DNA of 64,000 bases from Phycisphaeraceae bacterium (GTDB taxonomy: Bacteria; Planctomycetota; Phycisphaerae; Phycisphaerales; UBA1924): positions 1 to 64,000 of the forward strand of contig JAHBXC010000005.1 in NCBI GenBank assembly GCA_019636675.1, written 5' to 3'. The notes beneath the pieces were generated by a model. The model was not told the DNA's origin, searched no databases, and worked only from the letters and a program-made list of their open reading frames with translations. Shown piece by piece: positions 53,475-60,598 of this stretch; the first letter of the stretch is position 1; every line of letters starts with the position of its first letter. A program made the translations under genes and the position numbers.

Positions 53475-54917
53475 ATGCGCCACTTCGACCTCGCCGTCCT
53501 CGGCGCCGGACCCGCCGGCTCCAAAGCGGCCATCCAGGCCGCCAAACTCGGCAAATCCGTCTGCCTCGTCGAGAAGCAGCGCGTCGTGGGCGGCGCGGCC
53601 ATCAACACCGGCACCATCCCCTCCAAGTCCCTGCGCGAAGCCATCCTCTCCTACACCAGCGTCGAACGCCTCCCCGTCTATCGAGACCCCTTCCGCGCCT
53701 CGGCCGACCCCGATCGCAACGGGCGCGCGTCGCGCTTCGACCACCTCACCGCCTTCTGCGCCAAAGTGATCGCCGCCGAGGTCGATGTCCTCTCGCGACA
53801 CCTCATCGCCAACGAGATCACCGTCCTCAACGGGCGCGGCTCCTTCGAATCCGCCAACACCCTGGGCGTCACCAACGACGACGGGCGCACCGAGATGGTC
53901 ACCGCCGACAAGATCATCATCGCCACCGGCACACGCCCCGCCCGCCCCGACCACATCCCCTTCGACGATCGCAACATCGTCGACTCCGACACGCTCCTCA
54001 AACTGCCCTCGGTCCCGCGCTCCCTCATCGTCGTCGGAGGCGGCGTCATCGGCACCGAATACGCCTCCATGATGTCGCGCCTCGGCGTGCGCACCACCCT
54101 CATCGAAGGGCGCGACCGCGTCCTCGAGTTCCTCGACGACGAGATAGGCGAGGCGCTCCAGTACACCCTGCGCCAGGGGGGCATGACCCTGCGCCTGGGC
54201 GAGAAGGTCGTCAAGATCCGCGTCATGGACCCGCCAGAGGGCACGCGCGTCAACATCGACAAACTCGCCGAGATCACCCTCGAATCCGGCAAGACCCTCC
54301 ACGCCGACTGCGTGCTCTACGCCGTCGGTCGCCAGGGCAACACCGACAAGCTCAACCTCGTCGCCGCCGGGCTCAGCGCCGACAGCCGGGGGCGCATCGA
54401 GGTCAACGACCGCTACCAGACCAGCGTCGAGAACATCTACGCCGTGGGCGATGTCATCGGCTTCCCCGCCCTCGCCAGCACCTCGATGGAGCAGGGACGC
54501 CTGTGCGCCTCGATGATGTTCGGCAAGCGCGTGAAGTCCACGCCCCGGCTGTTCCCCTACGGCATCTACGCGATCCCCGAGGTCTCGATGGTCGGCTGGA
54601 CCGAGCAGCAACTCACCGAAGAGGGCATCCCCTACGAGGCCGGCATCGCGCACTACCGCGAGATCGCGCGCGCGCAGATGATGGGCGACGAGACCGGCAT
54701 GCTGAAGATGCTCGTCCACCAGGAGAGCCGCACCGTGCTGGGCGTGCACACCATCGGCATGGGCGCGACGGAGCTGATCCACATCGGACAGGCCGCGATG
54801 GCCTTCAACGCGACGGTCGATTACTTCGTCGACGCCGTGTTTAATTACCCAACCCTCGCCGAGTGCTACAAGGTGGCGGCGTTCAACGCGGTGAACAAAC
54901 TGGCGAGCGTGGTGTGA
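53475..54917 (+). CDS. sthA: soluble pyridine nucleotide transhydrogenase (Si-specific)
   Basis: This 480-residue FAD flavoprotein passes hydride between NADPH and NAD. The FAD motif is LAVLGAGPAGSKAAIQAAKL. Where disulfide reductases have CxxxxC this protein has INTGTIPSKSLREA, without redox cysteines, which identifies SthA. The NAD motif IVVGGGVIGTEYASMMSRLG and the second FAD motif VENIYAVGDVIGFPALASTS follow. The dimer domain ends normally. The ATG at 53475 directly precedes the FAD motif. It is a single gene. Confidence 0.94.
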   Translation: MRHFDLAVLGAGPAGSKAAIQAAKLGKSVCLVEKQRVVGGAAINTGTIPSKSLREAILSYTSVERLPVYRDPFRASADPDRNGRASRFDHLTAFCAKVIAAEVDVLSRHLIANEITVLNGRGSFESANTLGVTNDDGRTEMVTADKIIIATGTRPARPDHIPFDDRNIVDSDTLLKLPSVPRSLIVVGGGVIGTEYASMMSRLGVRTTLIEGRDRVLEFLDDEIGEALQYTLRQGGMTLRLGEKVVKIRVMDPPEGTRVNIDKLAEITLESGKTLHADCVLYAVGRQGNTDKLNLVAAGLSADSRGRIEVNDRYQTSVENIYAVGDVIGFPALASTSMEQGRLCASMMFGKRVKSTPRLFPYGIYAIPEVSMVGWTEQQLTEEGIPYEAGIAHYREIARAQMMGDETGMLKMLVHQESRTVLGVHTIGMGATELIHIGQAAMAFNATVDYFVDAVFNYPTLAECYKVAAFNAVNKLASVV

Positions 54918-54918
54918 T

Positions 54919-54934
54919 GTCTCATTTTTGAGAC
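54919..54934 (+). other. small perfect hairpin after sthA
   Basis: GTCTCATTTTTGAGAC at the sthA stop forms a six-base stem with a T loop. It shares the TGAGAC half-site with the palindrome at 22111-22125. There is no T-tail, so it may be an operator or RNA hairpin rather than a terminator. Confidence 0.4.
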
Positions 54935-55013
54935 ACTCGGGGCCGGAAAAGCACAGATTTGTGACACGCGGGCACTAACTTGCACAACTTTCGCGCCACG
55001 AGCGATTTTGGTC

Positions 55014-55042
55014 TTGCGTCTATCTCTCTCTCTCTAGATTAT
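55014..55042 (+). promoter_or_regulatory. possible promoter with a TC dinucleotide run in its spacer
   Basis: TTGCGT (55014-55019) and GATTAT (55037-55042) are 17 bases apart. The spacer contains TC repeated six times (55023-55035). It precedes the Cys-rich ORF by about 55 bases. Both hexamers match the consensus only partly. Confidence 0.35.
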
Positions 55043-55098
55043 GCATGAATGCGGCGACACCGGGTCGTGGCATGAGGGCAATCTTCGGGAGAACTCAG

Positions 55099-55398
55099 AT
55101 GAAAGCAACGATTCTCGCCTCCATCGGCGTCCTCGGCTTCGCGCTTGCAGGGTCTGTCTGGGCATGCTCGCCTGCCTGAGGAAATCAACCGAACGGCCAA
55201 GCCGTTTGCACGGTGAATGTCCCTGATCACGGGTCAATGATCATCGAGTGCACTGGTCCCGCATGCCCGGACGGTAAGGTTGTCGGTCCGTGCTTCATCA
55301 GTTCGGGTGGAATCGTCTTGAGTTGTGGCTGCCACTGCTATGTGCCAGACAGCCAAGGGCCGGGGGGGTTCGATCCTGATCCAGGCGAACTTCCCTGA
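55099..55398 (+). CDS. small exported Cys-rich protein, interrupted by one in-frame TGA
   Basis: An ATG at 55099 preceded by GGGAG opens a signal peptide MKATILASIGVLGFALAGSV followed by WACSPA. The 27th codon is TGA (55177-55179). The same frame then stays open for 72 further codons to a TGA at 55396, coding a Cys-rich stretch (QAVCTVNVPDHGSMIIECTG, then PACPDGKVVGPCF and SCGCHCYV) with seven more cysteines. TGA is one base from the Cys codons TGC/TGT. Twelve bases after it is a perfect six-base stem (AACGGC with GCCGTT, loop CAA). It could be a selenoprotein, a nonsense mutant, or a sequencing error. No relative was recognised. Confidence 0.5.
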
Positions 55399-55422
55399 TC
55401 TCGATGTGATTTGGAGCTCCAT

Positions 55423-56208
55423 GTGAAAGCGCGCTCTCGCACCATTGCTGCAACCTTCTTTGCAATGCTAGGTGTCGCTGCTGCTGCCTGGGTCGTTGCA
55501 GGCCCATCGATCGTGAGGTGGTGGAACAAACCAACGCCGACACCCATCGAATATCATGCCGTCGATACGGAACTCGAAGCGCCGGAGTACGCCACACTGA
55601 CTTCGGCTATTCAACTACTTCCAGCACTTGATGCCCTCGCATCGACGCTGCAAAGCGCGTCCATACCGAGCAATTCGAACACACTGACAAGTTCCGATCG
55701 CGCCGCGATCGCGCGCGAGACCGCCGCCGCCCTGCGCCCCCTTCTCTCCGGCTCGAAAGACGACTACCTCGCGTGGCTCCGCGCCTCCGGCGCGTTGCAC
55801 CCGATCCTCGACGATGAGAGCAACGCGTCGTCCGAACAGTTCATGATCATCTGGACGCACAACGGGTCCGGGTTCGCTGGCTCACCAATTGACGCCGCCA
55901 AACCACGCATCAGAGTGCGCTACCTCAACGGCCGGGGCCCCTTCGAAGCGCCGGAAGACGAACTGCGCTTTGGGCATTATGCGGCCTCGAACCGCTTCCC
56001 CCGACTCCCCGCAGAGGGCCAGCGCATGGACGCGATCGTCGAGAGCATTGTGCCTGTCATGCATATCAACAAAACGACCGGCGCCGCGTCCAACACCATG
56101 CTGGGCTTCTGGATGGCGCGCCACCGCCCCGGCGACCCGTGGCGCCTGTGGCGCATCGCGGTCTACGACTTTGAGCGCCCCAGCCGCGCCTTCGTACCCG
56201 TGTACTAA
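55423..56208 (+). CDS. hypothetical exported or membrane-anchored protein
   Basis: This 261-residue protein starts at a GTG with GGAG six bases upstream. One hydrophobic segment near residues 9-29 (AATFFAMLGVAAAAWVVAG) anchors a soluble domain that contains an Ala-rich helix region (SDRAAIARETAAALRPLLSG) and a C-terminal strand set (NTMLGFWMARHRPGDPWRLW). No family was recognised. The first third is less GC-rich than the rest. It lies 24 bases after the Cys-rich ORF and 10 bases before a pseudopilin gene, so all three may be co-transcribed. Confidence 0.75.
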   Translation: MKARSRTIAATFFAMLGVAAAAWVVAGPSIVRWWNKPTPTPIEYHAVDTELEAPEYATLTSAIQLLPALDALASTLQSASIPSNSNTLTSSDRAAIARETAAALRPLLSGSKDDYLAWLRASGALHPILDDESNASSEQFMIIWTHNGSGFAGSPIDAAKPRIRVRYLNGRGPFEAPEDELRFGHYAASNRFPRLPAEGQRMDAIVESIVPVMHINKTTGAASNTMLGFWMARHRPGDPWRLWRIAVYDFERPSRAFVPVY

Positions 56209-56218
56209 GGGAACCGCC

Positions 56219-56953
56219 ATGCGCCGCGCGCTCACGCTCATCGAGGTGCTCGTCGCGATCGGCGTGATCGGGCTGCTCATCGCCCTGCTGACGCCCGCGC
56301 TCGTCGGTGCGCGCTCCCTCGCGCTCGAAGCGGTGAGTCTCAACAACGCGCGCCAGTGCTGGTCTGTGGTCGAGCAATACGCCGACGCCAACCAGAACGC
56401 CTACCCGCGCTGCAGGCCCAACACTCCCTACGGCCCGCCGGGCATGGGTGGCATCGGGTCGTCCACCGAGGTCGGCGCGTCGTACCTCACGACGGCGCAC
56501 TGGTACGCCGTCGTACGCGACATCGCGCCGTTCCACGAGTTCCGCCCCGTGTTCACGAGCCCCGGGCGCACAGACCCAGAGAACTCCGGCTTCATCGCGA
56601 GTTACTTCTTCATGCCCGCCTTCACGGTCAAGGGCACGGTCTGGACGCCCGCGGCACAGTCGATGCCGCCCGAGCGCCTCGCCGAGTTCGCCACCGAGGT
56701 CCGGCGCTCCGAGGTCGCGTTCCCCGCGACGAAGGTCGGCATGTACGACTGGCATACCTCGTACCTGCGCAAACGCCCGCCACTGGTCGACGGCATGCCG
56801 ACCCACAAGACCCCCATGGTCTTCGCCGACGGGCACGCCGAGTCCCTCAACCCCCAGAACGCGAGCGACCCCCACCCCAACGCGCACCTCCCCGAAGAGC
56901 GACCCCGGCGCCTCCACGACACCGCCGCGGGGGCGCAGGGGCGCGATTACTGA
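56219..56953 (+). CDS. pseudopilin-like protein (prepilin-type N-terminus)
   Basis: This 244-residue protein has the N-terminal type IV pilin-like signal MRRALTLIEVLVAIGVIGLL; cleavage would fall before the LTLIEV stretch. The hydrophobic helix is followed by a globular domain and a C-terminal VFADGHAESLNPQNAS, the H/DG-type ending common in planctomycete pseudopilins (DUF1559-like). It is probably processed by a prepilin peptidase and assembled in, or exported by, a type II-like system. The stop overlaps the start of the next gene (TGATG). Confidence 0.87.
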   Translation: MRRALTLIEVLVAIGVIGLLIALLTPALVGARSLALEAVSLNNARQCWSVVEQYADANQNAYPRCRPNTPYGPPGMGGIGSSTEVGASYLTTAHWYAVVRDIAPFHEFRPVFTSPGRTDPENSGFIASYFFMPAFTVKGTVWTPAAQSMPPERLAEFATEVRRSEVAFPATKVGMYDWHTSYLRKRPPLVDGMPTHKTPMVFADGHAESLNPQNASDPHPNAHLPEERPRRLHDTAAGAQGRDY

Positions 56954-57378
56954 TGTCGCGCTTCGCCGTCCCGACTCTCCGCCTGCGGCATTCTCGTCAA
57001 CCGCTCATGCGGTTCTCCGGTGCGCTGCTCTCGGCATTCGTCCCCTTCGTGATTGTCTGCGTCGTAACTCTCCCTCTCTCACATCATCTGAGTGATCGCT
57101 ACCCGTGGCTGCTTCCTGCGCTCGCGATCACACAATTCACGCTCATTTTCGTCATGTGCGCTGCCCTCGCCGTCGGCTCGTGGGTCGCGCTGCGCACGCC
57201 CCTGGAGACCCACGCCCTCGCCGCCGAGCCCGACCGGCGCGACCGCGCCACGCTCCGCCCCCTGCCCCCCGTCACGCCCCGGTACTGGTTCGCGTGGGGC
57301 GCGCTCGGCGTCCTCGGCGCGCTCGCGGCCGTCGGCGCGATCGTCTACTTCGTCGTCGAACTGCGCACGCTGGCGTGA
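56953..57378 (+). CDS. small three-segment membrane protein
   Basis: This 141-residue protein starts at an ATG that shares one base with the pseudopilin stop. Hydrophobic segments are near residues 22-45 (SGALLSAFVPFVIVCVVTLP), 53-77 and 112-137. A basic N-terminus is followed by a Pro/Arg-rich cytoplasmic loop (EPDRRDRATLRPLPPVTPRY). Function unknown. Tight overlap with the pseudopilin gene suggests a joint role, for example in pilin-like export. Confidence 0.72.
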   Translation: MSRFAVPTLRLRHSRQPLMRFSGALLSAFVPFVIVCVVTLPLSHHLSDRYPWLLPALAITQFTLIFVMCAALAVGSWVALRTPLETHALAAEPDRRDRATLRPLPPVTPRYWFAWGALGVLGALAAVGAIVYFVVELRTLA

Positions 57379-57505
57379 CACCCACCGCCGAGAGGCGTTC
57401 GGGGGCTCTTCCGGGGCATCCGGGGGCTTTGCCCTCAGAAAGTTCTTGACCCGGCGCCCCGATTCCGGGACAGTGGCTCCGTCCCCGGGGGCCAAGGAAC
57501 CCGTC

Positions 57506-58291
57506 ATGCGCCACGCGATCGCTTCGTTCACGCTCCTCCTCGCCGCCTGCTCCGCGTCGGCGCACGCGCAGTCGTTCAACATCGAGTTCGGCGATCCCGC
57601 GTCGTCGCCCTCGTCGTCGTACGCCGCCGCCGGGCTGCCGGGGGTGTGGAACACCTTCCAGGTGATGCCCTTCGGCGAGCGCCAACCCCTGGTCGACCTG
57701 CAGGGGAACGCCGTCGCCGCCAAGATCTACAACATCGGGGGCACGGGCCTTATTTCCGCGCCCAACGCCGGCGCGAGCGCCGACGACGCCAACCTCCTCA
57801 ACGACGCCCTCACCAGCCAGAACAACCCGCTCGACGCGTGCATCTTCTTCCAGGACATGCTCAACGGCGACTACGAGGTCACCCTCTACGCCATCACCCC
57901 GGCGCAGCCCTCGTCCATCAACCGCGTCAGCGTCGACTTCGCCACCCCCGGCCCTACCTTCATCGGCGGCGCCTGGCCCGGCGCGCACGAAGAGGGCGTC
58001 ACCTTCGCCCGCTTCCTCGTCACCGTCACCGACGGACGCATGGGCATGCACTCGGGCGTCCCCGGCTCGTCGGTCCTCTCCTCGCTCAACGGCATCCAGA
58101 TCCGGCGAATCGTCGACTGCCCCGGCGACACGAACGGCGACGCCGTGGTCAACTTCGCCGACCTCAACGCGGTGCTCAGCGCGTTCGGCCAGAGCGGCCC
58201 GGGCCTCCCCGGCGACGTGAACGACGACGGCGTCGTGAACTTCGCCGACCTGAACATGGTGCTGGCGAACTTCGGGGCGTCGTGCGACTGA
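57506..58291 (+). CDS. secreted protein with C-terminal dockerin-like module
   Basis: This 261-residue protein has a signal peptide (LLLAACSASAHAQ) and a beta-rich body (SFNIEFGDPASSP, later DYEVTLYAITPAQPSSINRV). Its C-terminal pair of calcium-loop repeats is DTNGDAVVNFADLNAVLSAF and DVNDDGVVNFADLNMVLANF, ending in GASCD. This is the dockerin-like ending common in Phycisphaerae, thought to attach secreted proteins to the cell surface or a scaffold. The last 120 bases are nearly identical to the end of the next gene. The ATG at 57506 is the natural start. Confidence 0.87.
   Translation: MRHAIASFTLLLAACSASAHAQSFNIEFGDPASSPSSSYAAAGLPGVWNTFQVMPFGERQPLVDLQGNAVAAKIYNIGGTGLISAPNAGASADDANLLNDALTSQNNPLDACIFFQDMLNGDYEVTLYAITPAQPSSINRVSVDFATPGPTFIGGAWPGAHEEGVTFARFLVTVTDGRMGMHSGVPGSSVLSSLNGIQIRRIVDCPGDTNGDAVVNFADLNAVLSAFGQSGPGLPGDVNDDGVVNFADLNMVLANFGASCD
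58172..58291 (+). repeat. dockerin cassette, first copy
   Basis: This 120-base stretch equals 59973-60092 except for two silent third-position changes. The two genes are otherwise unrelated upstream. Confidence 0.9.
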
Positions 58292-58358
58292 GCGAAGGTC
58301 ACTGAGCACGGCTCGCCCGATCCCGTCCCATAGACTCTTTCCCCCCGAGGAATCCCGC

Positions 58359-60092
58359 ATGCAGCGCTTATTCCTGTCAGCATTGCTCGGCGGCACAATC
58401 TTGTTCACCTCGGGGTTCGCCATCGCGTCGTGGCTTGAGCCACCGTCCGAGCGCCGGTCGTTCGCGCCCCCGCTCGGCGACCAGACGCCGCGGGTGATCA
58501 CCGCGGACCCCGCGCTCGGCGAAGAAGGCATCGGGATCGGCATGGTCATCAGCGACGGCCTGCTTCTCGCGAGGGCGACGCGGCCCAGCGCATCGCCGTC
58601 GAGCTGGATAGCGCTCTTTCGCAGAGTCGAGAATGACTGGGTCCGCATCGGCGAGGTGCACCCTCCGGCGCAGACAACAACCTTCGCGAGTTCCTTCGTG
58701 GTGTCGCCGGGGGGACTGCTGGCGCGGAGCCAGTTCGGACAGTCGAACCGCCTGCAGATCTTCGAGCGCGATGGCGACTCATTGACTTTCCTCTCGGTGC
58801 TCCCGCTGCCGCCGGTTGCCACCCTGGACTTCGGGCGCGCCGCGGCGGTGTCGGACGATCTCTCGCTCATCGCGATCGGGGATCCTGCGTTCTTCGGCTC
58901 GCGGGGGCGCTTGTGCATTTACGAACGAGACGGGAACTCCTTTACCCTCAAGGAAACCATCTCGCATCCTCTGGCGACGCAGCCCGACTCGCGGTTCGGG
59001 TGGCCCGTGGCGATCGATGGGGACCGCGTCCTCGTCGGCAGCCGCATCGCGCAGAATGTTCCGCACCCGATCGCTGGAGCGATCCATGTCTACGAGCGGG
59101 TCGACGGCGTCTGGACCGAAGTGGGCCAGATCACCTCCCCCGCGGGCCAGGTGACCGCGCTGGATGCGCCGGCGCTCCTGGCGATCGCCGGAGATGACAT
59201 GGTGGTGTCGTCGCCGGACCAGAACTTCACGACGGTCGGCGCCCCGGAGTTGCGCGGATTCGGGTCGGTGCTCGCGCTCCGCCGGATCAACGGCGAATGG
59301 TCGCAGCCACAATTCATCAGGCCCCTCGACCCTCTGCCCAACCCTCAGCAGTTCGGAAACCAGTTCGGGCACGCGATCGCGATCCACGACGATTCGATGT
59401 TCATCAAGCATGAATCGATGCAGCCCGGGGTGTCCGCCAGCGTGCTGCGCTACAGACGCGGCGCCGATCGATGGATGCAGGCCGAGCGGCTCGACATCAC
59501 GGCGCAGAACCCGAGCACCCTTCTCGCGCATCTCGCCGCCGGCGAGAGCGGTCTCGCTGTCAGCGGCTTGCCCGGTTTCGGCCCCGCGATCGTCTGGATG
59601 TTCGAAACGCCGGTGGCCCCCGCCTTGCCCTCCGGCTTCGCGCTCGTCTCGCCGCCCGACGGGGCCCTCGCCCCCAGGGGCGCCCAGACCTTCACATGGA
59701 CGCAGCCCTTCGAGGCCGAAACCGCCGTGCTGAGGATCGCGCGCGACGCCGGATTCACCGATATCGTCGTGTCGCTGCCACTCCACGCGACCGAACTTCA
59801 CGCCTCGGTGATGACCGCGGGGCTGCCCCCGGGAGAGCGGCTGTTCTGGAGCGTCTTCGCGGGGAACGACCTCGGAGAGACGAGCGCGGGCAACGGTCCC
59901 AGATCGTTCGTCACCCTCCCGGCCGGCGACGCCAACGGGGATTGCGCCGTGAACTTCGCCGACCTGAACACCGTGCTCAGCGCCTTCGGCCAGAGCGGCC
60001 CGGGCCTCCCCGGCGACGTGAACGACGACGGCGTCGTGAACTTCGCGGACCTGAACATGGTGCTGGCGAACTTCGGGGCGTCGTGCGACTGA
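58359..60092 (+). CDS. secreted propeller-like protein with dockerin-like module
   Basis: This is a 577-residue exported protein. An N-terminal signal helix (FLSALLGGTILFTSGFAIAS) is followed by FG-GAP-like repeats (VSDDLSLIAIGDPAFFGSRG, FGWPVAIDGDRVLVGSRIAQ, FGHAIAIHDDSMFIKHE), typical of integrin-alpha-like beta-propellers. A fibronectin-III-like domain (about 445-515, FTWTQPFEAETAVLRIARDA) comes next. The end is the same dockerin-like pair as in the previous gene (DANGDCAVNFADLNTVLSAF and DVNDDGVVNFADLNMVLANF). It probably acts in surface attachment or as an extracellular scaffold component. Confidence 0.87.
   Translation: MQRLFLSALLGGTILFTSGFAIASWLEPPSERRSFAPPLGDQTPRVITADPALGEEGIGIGMVISDGLLLARATRPSASPSSWIALFRRVENDWVRIGEVHPPAQTTTFASSFVVSPGGLLARSQFGQSNRLQIFERDGDSLTFLSVLPLPPVATLDFGRAAAVSDDLSLIAIGDPAFFGSRGRLCIYERDGNSFTLKETISHPLATQPDSRFGWPVAIDGDRVLVGSRIAQNVPHPIAGAIHVYERVDGVWTEVGQITSPAGQVTALDAPALLAIAGDDMVVSSPDQNFTTVGAPELRGFGSVLALRRINGEWSQPQFIRPLDPLPNPQQFGNQFGHAIAIHDDSMFIKHESMQPGVSASVLRYRRGADRWMQAERLDITAQNPSTLLAHLAAGESGLAVSGLPGFGPAIVWMFETPVAPALPSGFALVSPPDGALAPRGAQTFTWTQPFEAETAVLRIARDAGFTDIVVSLPLHATELHASVMTAGLPPGERLFWSVFAGNDLGETSAGNGPRSFVTLPAGDANGDCAVNFADLNTVLSAFGQSGPGLPGDVNDDGVVNFADLNMVLANFGASCD
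59973..60092 (+). repeat. dockerin cassette, second copy
   Basis: This copy matches 58172-58291 over 120 bases with two silent differences. Confidence 0.9.
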
Positions 60093-60101
60093 CTCGTCGC
60101 C

Positions 60102-60533
60102 TCACACCGCCTGCGAAATCGCCCTCGCCAGCGCCGCCGCGTCGTCCTTGTGGAGCGTCCCGGCCTGCCAGTGCAGCGCCAGCCCCTCCCCCTTGGCGGC
60201 GCGCTTGCTCCCGTCGTACTTGGGGATGATGTGGAAGTGCACATGGAACACCGCCTGGTGCGCCATCTCGCCGTTGTTCTGCAAGAGGTTGTATTCCTTC
60301 GCCCCCGTCGCCCTCATCACGGCGCGGCAGAGGCGGGGCAGCGCCCGACCCAGGGCCGCGGCCGAGTCGTCGCTCAGCGCGTCCATCGTGGCGGCGGGCT
60401 CTTTGGGGATCACCAGCGTGTGCCCCTCGCTCAGCGGGCCGATGTCGAGGAACGCGAAGACATGGTCGTCCTCGTAGACCTTGTGACAGGGGACCTCGCC
60501 GCGCAGGATCTTGCCGAAAATCGTGTCCGCCAT
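60102..60533 (-). CDS. HIT-family nucleotide hydrolase
   Basis: This 143-residue protein has the histidine triad HVHFHIIPK (H97, H99, H101) and a typical N-terminus TIFGKILRGEVPCHKVYEDD. YNLLQNNGEMAHQAVFHVH is the family order. It resembles HinT/Hit enzymes that cleave AMP from amines or nucleotide polyphosphates; the physiological substrate is unknown. The ATG at 60533 is the natural start. It is divergent from mutL. Confidence 0.95.
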   Translation of the reverse strand: MADTIFGKILRGEVPCHKVYEDDHVFAFLDIGPLSEGHTLVIPKEPAATMDALSDDSAAALGRALPRLCRAVMRATGAKEYNLLQNNGEMAHQAVFHVHFHIIPKYDGSKRAAKGEGLALHWQAGTLHKDDAAALARAISQAV

Positions 60534-60598
60534 GGCGTGAGAGTGTAGGGAATCGGCGCTCTTTCGGGTCGCCCGCCGGGCGCCGTAGACTCTGGCCG

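Noticed and set aside
53393-54292. Minus-strand frames opposite sthA
   Set aside because: Shadow frames without family features; sthA is intact.
54950-55098. Possible tRNA or other structured RNA before the Cys-rich ORF
   Set aside because: No cloverleaf, T-loop consensus or CCA end could be found; the stretch is simply less GC-rich.
55041-55226. Short frame overlapping the Cys-rich ORF in another phase
   Set aside because: No signal peptide or ribosome site, and a composition unlike a protein; the frame from 55099 is far better supported.
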